A DNA stretch of 18,963 bases. Source: JOPF133 sp052144935 (GTDB lineage: Bacteria > Acidobacteriota > Terriglobia > Bryobacterales > Bryobacteraceae). Made by a program: the position numbers and the translations under genes. Shown here in pieces: positions 7,134-13,852 of this stretch. Where the stretch lies: NCBI GenBank assembly GCA_052144935.1, contig JBKQPR010000241.1:1-18963 (forward strand), read 5' to 3'. The notes under the pieces were generated by a model that saw only the letters and a program-made list of their open reading frames with translations, was not told where the DNA came from and ran no database searches. Within the stretch, counting starts at the first letter, position 1. Each line of letters starts with the position of its first letter.

Positions 7134-8234
7134 ATGGATCGCAGGGTATTTATTCAGGCGCTTGCGGTTCCGTGTTTGGCGGCGCGCGCGGCGGATGCCG
7201 ACGCCCGCTTCACCATCGAGGCGCGATTCTACGAGAAGCAGCCCTACAAGAAGATCAAGTGCAAACTTTGCCCCCGCGAGTGCGTGATCGACGACCGCGA
7301 GCGCGGCTATTGCGGCGTGCGCGAGAACCGTGGCGGCACGTACTACTCGCTGGTGTATTCGCGGGTCTGCGCCGCCCACGTCGATCCCATCGAAAAGAAG
7401 CCCCTGTTCCATTTCCTTCCGGGCACTATGGCGTTCTCGGTGGCCACGGCGGGCTGCAATGTCAATTGCAAGATGTGTCAGAACTGGGACATCTCCCAGG
7501 TTCGTCCGGAACAGGTCGACAGCACCTTCATGCCGCCCAGGGACGTGGCCGCCCTGGCCCGCCAGTATCAGTGCCCCTCCATCGCCTACACCTACAGCGA
7601 ACCGGTGGTCTTTTGCGAATACGTTCTGGACTCCGCCGAGGCAGGGCGCGCCGCGGGTGTGAAAAGCGTAGTCATCAGCGGCGGCTACATCCAGGAAGAG
7701 CCGCTGAAACAGTTGTGCCGCCGCGTGGACGCCATCAAGATCGACCTCAAAGCCTTCTCCGAGAAGTACTACAAGGAGGTCGTGAACGGCGAGCTCAAGC
7801 CGGTGCTGAACGCCCTGGTGACCATCCGCAAGCTAGGCACGTGGAACGAAGTGGTCTACCTGGTCATACCGACCTTGAACGATTCCGACGAGGAGTTCCG
7901 GGGACTCGCCCGCTGGATCAAGGGGGAACTCGGCCCGGACGTTCCGCTGCACTTCTCGCGCTTCCATCCGGAGTACCTGTTGAAGAACCTTCCGCCCACC
8001 CCCTTGCCGACGCTGGAACGCGCCAAGGCCATCTGCGACGCCGAGGGTCTGCATTACGTTTATATCGGCAATGTTCCCGGCCATCCGGCCGAGAGTACCT
8101 GGTGCCCGAAATGCCGCCGCGTAGTGGTAGAGCGCGCCGGCTTCACCGTCAAAGCGCTGCACCTCGACGGGGGCAAGTGCCGGTTCTGCCAGCAAGTTAT
8201 CCCAGGCATCTGGGACGGAGCACATCGCCCATGA
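7134..8234 (+). CDS. amrS: AmmeMemoRadiSam system radical SAM enzyme
   Basis: A 366-residue radical SAM protein of the AmrS family. The radical SAM motif C108-x3-C112-x2-C115 (AGCNVNCKMCQNW) should hold the SAM-binding [4Fe-4S] cluster. Additional cysteines sit at the N-terminus (C43, C46, C50, C60: KCKLCPREC...YCGVRE), as in pyruvate formate-lyase activase relatives, and at the C-terminus as two CxxC pairs (C324/C327, C349/C352), a possible metal site. GGYIQEEP is the expected SAM-contact stretch. The first 25 residues (MDRRVFIQALAVPCLAARA) look like a short twin-arginine signal, unusual for this enzyme class. GGAGGT at 7123-7128, inside the last codons of the DUF362 gene, supports the start. 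The target of AmrS is unknown; linkage to Memo and AMMECR1 domains is characteristic. Confidence 0.92.
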   Translation: MDRRVFIQALAVPCLAARAADADARFTIEARFYEKQPYKKIKCKLCPRECVIDDRERGYCGVRENRGGTYYSLVYSRVCAAHVDPIEKKPLFHFLPGTMAFSVATAGCNVNCKMCQNWDISQVRPEQVDSTFMPPRDVAALARQYQCPSIAYTYSEPVVFCEYVLDSAEAGRAAGVKSVVISGGYIQEEPLKQLCRRVDAIKIDLKAFSEKYYKEVVNGELKPVLNALVTIRKLGTWNEVVYLVIPTLNDSDEEFRGLARWIKGELGPDVPLHFSRFHPEYLLKNLPPTPLPTLERAKAICDAEGLHYVYIGNVPGHPAESTWCPKCRRVVVERAGFTVKALHLDGGKCRFCQQVIPGIWDGAHRP

Positions 8235-9829
8235 AGATTCAGCCTTTCGGCATCCTCGCGTTGTCCACGCTAGCGGGTCTCCTTTTGATGGAAGGCGCTT
8301 CGGGCGGCGGACAAGCGCCCAAGATCAGGCAACCGGCGGTGGCAGGGTCATTCTATCCAGCCGACCCCAAGGATCTCGGGGCGATGATCGACGGCTTCCT
8401 TTCGAAAGCCGCGCCCCCGCCGCTCGAGAATGTGGTGGCGCTGGTGGCGCCGCACGCGGGCTATGTGTATTCGGGTCAAGTGGCCGCGTACTCCTATGCG
8501 CTAATGAAGGGGCGGAAATTCGACCGCGTGGTGGTGATTGCGCCCTCGCATTACGAAGGCTTCGATTTCTCGTCCGTGTATGATGGCGCGGCCTACCAGA
8601 CCCCGTTCGGCCAGGTTCCCGTGGACCAGGACTTCGCCCGCAAACTCGCCAAGGCGAGCCCCCTGATCAAGCTTTCGGGAGCCGGCCATACCCCGACCGC
8701 GGATCGCCCGGAGCATTCCGTCGAGGTCCAACTCCCCTTCCTGCAGCGCGTGCTCGGACAGTTCCAGCTTGTGCCGGTGATCATGGGAGATCAAAGCTAC
8801 GAGGCCTGCCGCGCCCTCGGCGTGGCGCTGGCCAAGCTGGTCCAGGGAACCAATACCCTGATCGTGGCCAGCTCCGACCTCTCCCACTATCACACCTACG
8901 ATGAGGCGGCCAGCCTCGACCATAAGACGCTGAAGGCCATCGGAGAGTACGATTATTTCGACCTGTCGCGCAATCTGGAGCGGCGGGTCTGGGAGGCGTG
9001 CGGCGGAGGGCCGATCGTAGCCACCATGATCGCCGCCGAGCGCTTGGGAGCCACCCAGGCCAAGGTGCTCCATTACGCCAATACCGGCGACGTCACCGGC
9101 GACCACAGCCGCGTAGTAGGCTACGGCGCGGTTGCCCTGGTGAAAGCTGCCGGCGCTGCCAGGAGCGATGCGGCGCCGTTCTCCCTTACCCGGCCCGAGA
9201 AAGATACGCTGCTCAAGATCGCGCGCAAGTCGGTCGAAACCGCGGTCCGCGAGGGCAAGTCCTACGAATGCTCCACCGGAGGGCTGGAGTCGCTCGCGCA
9301 GGAGCGCGGGGCGTTCGTCACTTTAACCGAAAACGGACAGCTCCGTGGTTGCATCGGATACGTAGCGCCACTCGAGCCCCTGTACCTCACGGTCCGCGAC
9401 GTGGCCGCGTTTGCGGCGCTCCGGGACACCCGCTTCCGCCCGGTCACCGCCAGCGAGCTGGGAGAGCTGCAGTACGAGATTTCCGTCCTGTCCCCGCTGC
9501 GCCGCGTGATGGACACCCAGGAGATCCGCATCGGGCAGCATGGCTTGCTGATCCACACCAGCGACCATGAGGGCTTGTTGCTGCCCCAGGTCGCCACCGA
9601 GGAAAGATGGGACCGGGCGACTTTCCTGGAGCAGGTTTGCTACAAGGCGGGCCTGCCGGGACGCGCATGGCAGGATGCCGGCGCCGATCTCTTCCGTTTC
9701 ACCGCCCTGGTCTTCGGCGAGGGTAGGGCGGTTGAGTCGCTCATTCCCTTGGATCTGTTGCGGAAGCCTCAAGCATGGCCATCGCCGCCGACGCCAGGCT
9801 CACCATTGCCGACAGCAGCGCCGTTTTGA
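8231..9829 (+). CDS. amrB-amrA: Memo-AMMECR1 fusion (AmmeMemoRadiSam B + A)
   Basis: A 532-residue two-domain protein, starting at the ATG that overlaps the amrS stop (ATGA at 8231-8234). Residues 1-28 (FGILALSTLAGLLLMEGASG) are a Sec-like signal. Residues 31-305 are a Memo domain, related to LigB-type extradiol dioxygenases: VAPHAGYVYSG (72-82), APSHYEGFDF, EHSVEVQLPFL, SSDLSHYHTYD and EACGGGP, which include the His and Cys positions associated with metal binding in Memo. Residues 315-500 are AMMECR1, with the hallmark LRGCIG (371-376). The order Memo then AMMECR1 in one chain removes any doubt that the two act together. The last 29 residues are Pro-rich, lie beyond the usual AMMECR1 end and overlap the convergent gene. 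The biochemical role is unknown. Confidence 0.92.
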   Translation: MKIQPFGILALSTLAGLLLMEGASGGGQAPKIRQPAVAGSFYPADPKDLGAMIDGFLSKAAPPPLENVVALVAPHAGYVYSGQVAAYSYALMKGRKFDRVVVIAPSHYEGFDFSSVYDGAAYQTPFGQVPVDQDFARKLAKASPLIKLSGAGHTPTADRPEHSVEVQLPFLQRVLGQFQLVPVIMGDQSYEACRALGVALAKLVQGTNTLIVASSDLSHYHTYDEAASLDHKTLKAIGEYDYFDLSRNLERRVWEACGGGPIVATMIAAERLGATQAKVLHYANTGDVTGDHSRVVGYGAVALVKAAGAARSDAAPFSLTRPEKDTLLKIARKSVETAVREGKSYECSTGGLESLAQERGAFVTLTENGQLRGCIGYVAPLEPLYLTVRDVAAFAALRDTRFRPVTASELGELQYEISVLSPLRRVMDTQEIRIGQHGLLIHTSDHEGLLLPQVATEERWDRATFLEQVCYKAGLPGRAWQDAGADLFRFTALVFGEGRAVESLIPLDLLRKPQAWPSPPTPGSPLPTAAPF

Positions 9830-12155
9830 GAAAGCCGAATACCGGAACCAACCAGACGCTGAACAGAACCGCGCCCAGGCACGAGCCCGCCAGATCGAGT
9901 GCATAGAGCGTGCCGGGACCATGGACCACAGTTCGTGTTTCGGTTCCGCCGAAGAAGATCCGGCTGGCAACCGGAAACTCGTATCCACCCAACATGCCGG
10001 AAACCACCGCCAGTGCGGGAAATGCAATCTGGCTGGCGGCCAGACCGAAAGTGCCGTTCGCTCGCCCGATCGCCTCGAACAGCCCCAGCAGAACCAGCGG
10101 CGCCGCCGCGGCCAGCACCTGCGTGATCGCCAAGACGCGCATCCCGCCGCGCGTATCCCGCCGCATCGCCCGCCAACTCTCCAGCGCCATCCCGGCGCCC
10201 GCCGCCCGCCGTATCGCCCGCCAACTCCCCGGTGCCATACCGCCGCGCGCATCCCGCCGCATCGCCAGCCAACTCCCCAACGCCATCCCCGCCATGAAAG
10301 CCGCGATGACCACGGCCAGTTGCTGGTACACGTAGCCGTACACCGCCTGGAACGCCAGGAGCAACAGCATCTCCAGCCCGATCATGGTGAACCCCGTGGC
10401 AGCCGTCGAGAAGCCGGCCACGAGTTGCAGCCGGCGCCGCCCATCCTTTAAAGAGCGCCCTCCCATGGCCAGCGCCGCCAGCAGCACTACGAACGCGGCT
10501 GCCAGGGTTCGGAAACTAACACCAGCCATGGTTCGGAAAAGCCGGCGATAGCCTTGGTGGAATTGGCTGCTCCATAACGCCACGTCGAAGTAGTAAGCCA
10601 CCGGCGCAAAATCGCGGTTGAGGGGCGTCGCCGGGGTGCCCGCTGGGGTGCCCTGAGGGCCCGGCCGGATCTGCATGTCCAGGTCGAGCAGGCGGTCCGG
10701 CGTCATGCGAAACGGGATGAAATATTCGCTCACATAACTGGTTTGGAGATTGCGCGCGTGAAGGCGCGCCAGCAGCTCGCCCGCGCCCGAGGCCAGGATG
10801 CCCGCCTGCCGCGCCGCGAAGAAGTGGACCGTCTCACCTGGAATTGCGGTGACTTCCGGGAACACCGCCCGCAAGCTCTGGTTGATGGAGCGCAGAAACT
10901 GCGCCAACTCCGCGCTGATGTAGTCTTCCGAGGACCTCAACTGGAAGGAGAGGATCCCCGTTGGGGTGAGCTTTCGCGACACCTCGCGGAAGAACTCGAC
11001 CGTATAGAACCGGTTCAGTTGGGCGTTCTGCGGCTCCGGCAGGTTGACGATCACGACATCGAAGGTGGACGGCGTGGTTTTCAGAAACAGCCGCCCATCG
11101 GTGACGTGCACGTGTACGCGAGGGTCTGCCTGCAGGGCGCGCCACTCGCCCGGAAAGTACTCTCGCGCCAGGGCCAGAATGGCGGGGTCGAGTTCCACGT
11201 AATCCACCCGTTCCAGCGTGGGGTGCCGCAGAGCCTGGGCGATGCTCCCGTTGATCCCACCGCCAATGAGCAGCAGACTTCGGGGCGACGGATGCTCCAG
11301 CAACGCGTAGTGAACGGCCTCCTCGGCGGCGGCCGGATCGGGCACGTTGAACAGAACCACGCCGTTTTCGTAAACGCTGCGGCTTCCTTCCGTTCCCACC
11401 ACGGCCAGGCTTCCGTAAACCGAGTTGCGCGTCGCGACCAGGTGTTGGCCGCGCCAGAAGCGTTGCTGGGAGATCGCTTCCAGCCGTTGGGGCCAGCCGG
11501 AAAACCCCAGCAGGGCGGCAATGCCAACCAGTCCGCCCATGGCGGCGTTTCGTAGCGGCCCGGCCGCGATGGCAAGGCTACATGCAGCCATCAGATTCAG
11601 CACGGCCAGCAAACCGGCGATTTCGAGCGAGCTCCAATAGCGGATCAGCACCAGCCCCGCCATAACGCCGCCTCCCGATGATCCCGCGGCTTCCCACAGA
11701 TAGACCGAACCGGTAGCCTCAGTGGCGGGGCGCGTGGCCATGGTTGCGTAAACCCGGCTGCCTGCCGTGAACAGCGATCCCGAAAGAATACAGAGCGGGC
11801 CCAGCGTGGAAAACGAAGTGAGCAGCATGGCGCCCGGCCCCAGAACCTCGCCAGGCACCGTCTGGAGCAGTCCCTTCGCGGCTCGCACGGCCAGGATCGT
11901 CCAGGGCAGGATGGCGGCGATCAGCACCTGGATGCCGGCCATCAGGCGGCGCGGTTGTCGCGCGCGCGCGGCCAAGCGCCCAGCCATGCTGCTGCCCGCG
12001 GCCGTCCAGAAGAGCCAGCTTCCGAGCATCAGCCCGATGGAGCTCTCGTTGCCATAGAACACCACCATCAGCTCGCGCAGAAGCACGATCTGAGCAATGG
12101 CGGCCGTGAAGCCAATCAGGATAAGAACCGTCCGAACTCCGAATCCGGCCCTCAT
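9741..12155 (-). CDS. Membrane protein with spermidine-synthase-like domain
   Basis: An 804-residue fused protein. Residues 8-215 hold about six membrane helices. Residues 245-450 form a spermidine-synthase-type SAM-binding domain: LLIGGGINGSIAQAL (295-309), VELDP (320-324), VTDGRLFL (351-358). Residues 550-800 hold more membrane helices. In aminopropyltransferases a catalytic Asp occupies the position read here as Asn371 (DVVIVNLPEP), so classical polyamine synthesis is doubtful. Such membrane-fused versions are widespread in bacteria and mostly uncharacterised. Two low-complexity inserts are present: GTPAGTPATP (502-511) and a triplicated 16-residue unit around 624-672. The 3' end overlaps the Memo-AMMECR1 gene tail to tail by 89 nt, and the promoter shares 50 nt with the divergent DUF362 gene. 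Confidence 0.8.
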   Translation of the reverse strand: MRAGFGVRTVLILIGFTAAIAQIVLLRELMVVFYGNESSIGLMLGSWLFWTAAGSSMAGRLAARARQPRRLMAGIQVLIAAILPWTILAVRAAKGLLQTVPGEVLGPGAMLLTSFSTLGPLCILSGSLFTAGSRVYATMATRPATEATGSVYLWEAAGSSGGGVMAGLVLIRYWSSLEIAGLLAVLNLMAACSLAIAAGPLRNAAMGGLVGIAALLGFSGWPQRLEAISQQRFWRGQHLVATRNSVYGSLAVVGTEGSRSVYENGVVLFNVPDPAAAEEAVHYALLEHPSPRSLLLIGGGINGSIAQALRHPTLERVDYVELDPAILALAREYFPGEWRALQADPRVHVHVTDGRLFLKTTPSTFDVVIVNLPEPQNAQLNRFYTVEFFREVSRKLTPTGILSFQLRSSEDYISAELAQFLRSINQSLRAVFPEVTAIPGETVHFFAARQAGILASGAGELLARLHARNLQTSYVSEYFIPFRMTPDRLLDLDMQIRPGPQGTPAGTPATPLNRDFAPVAYYFDVALWSSQFHQGYRRLFRTMAGVSFRTLAAAFVVLLAALAMGGRSLKDGRRRLQLVAGFSTAATGFTMIGLEMLLLLAFQAVYGYVYQQLAVVIAAFMAGMALGSWLAMRRDARGGMAPGSWRAIRRAAGAGMALESWRAMRRDTRGGMRVLAITQVLAAAAPLVLLGLFEAIGRANGTFGLAASQIAFPALAVVSGMLGGYEFPVASRIFFGGTETRTVVHGPGTLYALDLAGSCLGAVLFSVWLVPVFGFLKTALLSAMVSLASAAMAMLEASATDPRE
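10141..10296. repeat. 48-bp tandem repeat inside the spermidine-synthase-like gene
   Basis: Copies start at 10165, 10213 and 10261, with a partial unit before them at 10141-10164. On the coding strand each encodes 16 residues of the type GMALGSWLAMRRDARG. The reading frame is kept, and the repeat adds about 32 residues to a loop between predicted helices. Confidence 0.8.
10622..10664. repeat. Second copy of the 12-bp GGGGTGCCC repeat
   Basis: On the plus strand this reads as units of GGGGTGCCCGCT and GGGGTGCCCTGA preceded by a diverged unit and followed by GGGCCCGG, closely matching 4571-4617. Here it is antisense to the gene and is read as GPQGTPAGTPA. Confidence 0.65.
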
Positions 12156-12164
12156 ACTTCCACA

Positions 12165-12192
12165 ATTAGACGTAAACTGGTCTTGAAGTCAA
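12165..12192 (-). promoter_or_regulatory. Promoter of the spermidine-synthase-like gene
   Basis: On the minus strand TTGACT (12192-12187) and TCTAAT (12170-12165) are separated by 16 nt, each matching the sigma-70 consensus at five of six positions. The ATG is only 9 nt beyond the -10 box, so the transcript would have almost no leader. Confidence 0.55.
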
Positions 12193-12205
12193 AGGTGCAC
12201 CAGGC

Positions 12206-13189
12206 ATGGATCCCCAAGCGACACCGGCGGGACGGCGCGAAGCGATGGTCCGGCTCCTGCGTCTGGGTGGAGGGGCCATCGCCGCAGCCGGGCTGGGCGT
12301 GTGGCTGAGCGAGCGCAGCCGGCGGCCCGAGGAACCGGCCGCGGCCACTGTGCGCCCGAATTTTCAGGTGCCGGCGGACGCAGCTCTGCCCGAAATGGCA
12401 GTCATCCAGGGCGACGACCCCGCGCGCATGGCGCGGCGGGCGATCCAGGAACTGGGAGGCATCCGCCGTTTCATCTCGCGCGGCGATGTTGTCGTTATCA
12501 AGCCCAACGCCGCCTGGGACCGCACCATGGAACAAGCCGCCAACACCAATCCGCTGGTGGTCGCCGAGGTGAGCCGGCTTTGCCTGGAGGCCGGCGCCCG
12601 GCGGGCCATTGTGACGGATGTGAGCATCAACAACCCGCCGTCCTGCTTCGCGCGCAGCGGTATTGCCGCGGCCGCCCGGGCGGCGGGCGCCGAAGTGATC
12701 CTCCCCGAGGACCGCCTGTTTCGGGAAGTCGATCTGCGCGGGCAGGTGCTGAACTCCTGGCCGGTGCTGGAGCCATTTCTGAACGCCGACAAGGTGATCA
12801 ACATCCCGATTGCCAAGCACCACAGCCTGACCGGCGCCACCCTGGGAATGAAGAACTGGTACGGCATCCTGGGCGGCCCGCGCCAGCGGCTGCACCAGCA
12901 GATTCACGAAAGCCTGGTAGACCTCGCCGATTTTATGCGGCCCACGTTGACGCTCATCGATGCCTTTCGCGTGCTCTTGAAGAACGGGCCCGGCGGAGGG
13001 AATCCCGCGGACGTCGATTTGAAGAAGACCTTGATTGCCGGAACCGACCCGGTCGCGTTGGACGCGTACGCCGCTAAAGCCTACTGGGACCTGGACTGGC
13101 ACACGCTGCGGTACTTGAAGCTGGCCAGCGAGCGCCACTTGGGAACGCTGAGTTTCGAGACAGTCCGCACCCGTTTTGTAGCGCTGTGA
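12206..13189 (+). CDS. DUF362 protein with membrane anchor or Tat-like signal
   Basis: A 327-residue DUF362 protein, the second in this window. The N-terminus carries a twin arginine (GRREAMVRLL, R10-R11) followed by the hydrophobic run LGGGAIAAAGLGVWL (20-34), consistent with a Tat signal or an anchor. The core shows GDVVVIKPNAAWD (93-105), ARRAIVTDVSIN (131-142) and the conserved VINIPIAKHHS-LTGATLGMKNWYGIL (198-222), parallel to VINLPVLKDHG... in the copy at 6155. The two copies differ through most of their length and are not a recent duplication. It is divergent from the spermidine-synthase-like gene with 50 nt between the starts. The function is unknown. A ribosome site AAAGG lies near 12191-12195. 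Confidence 0.82.
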   Translation: MDPQATPAGRREAMVRLLRLGGGAIAAAGLGVWLSERSRRPEEPAAATVRPNFQVPADAALPEMAVIQGDDPARMARRAIQELGGIRRFISRGDVVVIKPNAAWDRTMEQAANTNPLVVAEVSRLCLEAGARRAIVTDVSINNPPSCFARSGIAAAARAAGAEVILPEDRLFREVDLRGQVLNSWPVLEPFLNADKVINIPIAKHHSLTGATLGMKNWYGILGGPRQRLHQQIHESLVDLADFMRPTLTLIDAFRVLLKNGPGGGNPADVDLKKTLIAGTDPVALDAYAAKAYWDLDWHTLRYLKLASERHLGTLSFETVRTRFVAL

Positions 13190-13287
13190 AGGCGAAATCG
13201 GCTAAGCGAGGCGCGCCTTGCTGCGCGGCGGGAGGATCTGGCCAAGTTCTGGAGGCGCTGCAGCGCGAAGTCAGAGGGTCGAGCGGC

Positions 13288-13509
13288 TTACGCCGCCGCG
13301 CGCTGCGCCCCTGCTTGGACTTCCTCCCACAGCCCCGTGTGGAACGATAACCACAGCGGCGCCTCGAATAATTCGGCGGGATCGAGGCCGGTGGCCGGGC
13401 GGCGAGCTTCCCAGCCGCCGAACTTCGCCGGGAACAACAGCCAGCCGGAATCGTCCGAGTAGACGACCCAGTGATACGGATGGGCGGCGCTGCGGTAGAG
13501 TCTCGGCAT
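13288..13509 (-). CDS. Small hypothetical protein (73 aa)
   Basis: The protein starts MPRLYRSAAHPYHWVVYSDDSG and is rich in aromatic residues (HWVVYS, WLLFPAKFGGW, LWLSFHTGLWE). There is no signal peptide or membrane helix, and I recognise no named family. The start is set by AAGGAG at 13522-13517, seven nt before the ATG, in preference to a longer frame to 13662. It is probably translated together with the four-Cys peptide gene just upstream: the Shine-Dalgarno sequence overlaps that gene's stop codon. This layout suggests a small conserved two-gene unit rather than chance. Confidence 0.6.
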   Translation of the reverse strand: MPRLYRSAAHPYHWVVYSDDSGWLLFPAKFGGWEARRPATGLDPAELFEAPLWLSFHTGLWEEVQAGAQRAAA

Positions 13510-13520
13510 GGGACGGCTCC

Positions 13521-13625
13521 TTAGGCGGCTCGCTTGGTGCTGGGCGGCGGGACGGGTTTCGAGAAGCGGCAGTACGATACGCATGCCTTGTTTTTGCAGG
13601 TCAGGCAAACAGGTTTCTGAGTCAT
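13521..13625 (-). CDS. 34-residue four-cysteine peptide
   Basis: A short gene reading MTQKPVCLTCKNKACVSYC followed by RFSKPVPPPSTKRAA. Four cysteines at 7, 10, 15 and 19 form CX2CX4CX3C, a possible zinc knuckle or small metal site, followed by a basic Pro-rich tail. The TAA stop supplies the first A residues of the ribosome site for the 73-residue gene downstream (11 nt between stop and start). No strong ribosome site precedes its own ATG. The coding reading is supported by the dense regular cysteines and by the coupling, not by any recognised family. Confidence 0.55.
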   Translation of the reverse strand: MTQKPVCLTCKNKACVSYCRFSKPVPPPSTKRAA

Positions 13626-13630
13626 TTGAA

Positions 13631-13849
13631 TTAAAAGTAGCGGAAAGGCGGATTTCTCTCAATCCGTTTTATGAGGGTGCTGGCCCCAACTTTGCGGGGG
13701 GGGCCAGTCACGTGGGGGTCGAGTTGCGCCCAAACCTGGAACACGGGATCATAGCGCGGAATGACGTACGCCCCGCCCAACCCAGCGTGACCGCCGGCGA
13801 GCCCGACTGCCAACCAGCCGGCAACCCCGGTGAAGTGGCATGTAGACAT
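13631..13849 (-). CDS. Possible small ORF downstream of the YwiC-like gene
   Basis: A 72-codon frame starting 3 nt after the YwiC-like stop (MSTCHFTGVAGWLAVGLAGG...). The first half has a plausible composition (GAYVIPRYDPVFQVW), but no ribosome site is seen and the second half covers a GC-rich hairpin. I recognise no family; it may be a remnant or non-coding. Confidence 0.2.
   Translation of the reverse strand: MSTCHFTGVAGWLAVGLAGGHAGLGGAYVIPRYDPVFQVWAQLDPHVTGPPRKVGASTLIKRIERNPPFRYF
13680..13707. terminator. GC-rich hairpin downstream of the YwiC-like gene
   Basis: CTGGCCCC at 13680-13687 pairs with GGGGCCAG at 13700-13707. There is no U-run, so it may be a pause or RNA-stability element rather than a true intrinsic terminator. 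Confidence 0.35.
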
Positions 13850-13852
13850 AAG

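Noticed and set aside
7172..8230. An 885-codon frame beginning inside amrS
   Set aside because: Only the part from ATG 8231 is a real protein (Memo-AMMECR1); the upstream part is the out-of-frame shadow of amrS.
10743..11555. 270-codon plus-strand frame
   Set aside because: It is the shadow of the spermidine-synthase-like gene on the other strand, whose SAM-binding motifs are clear.
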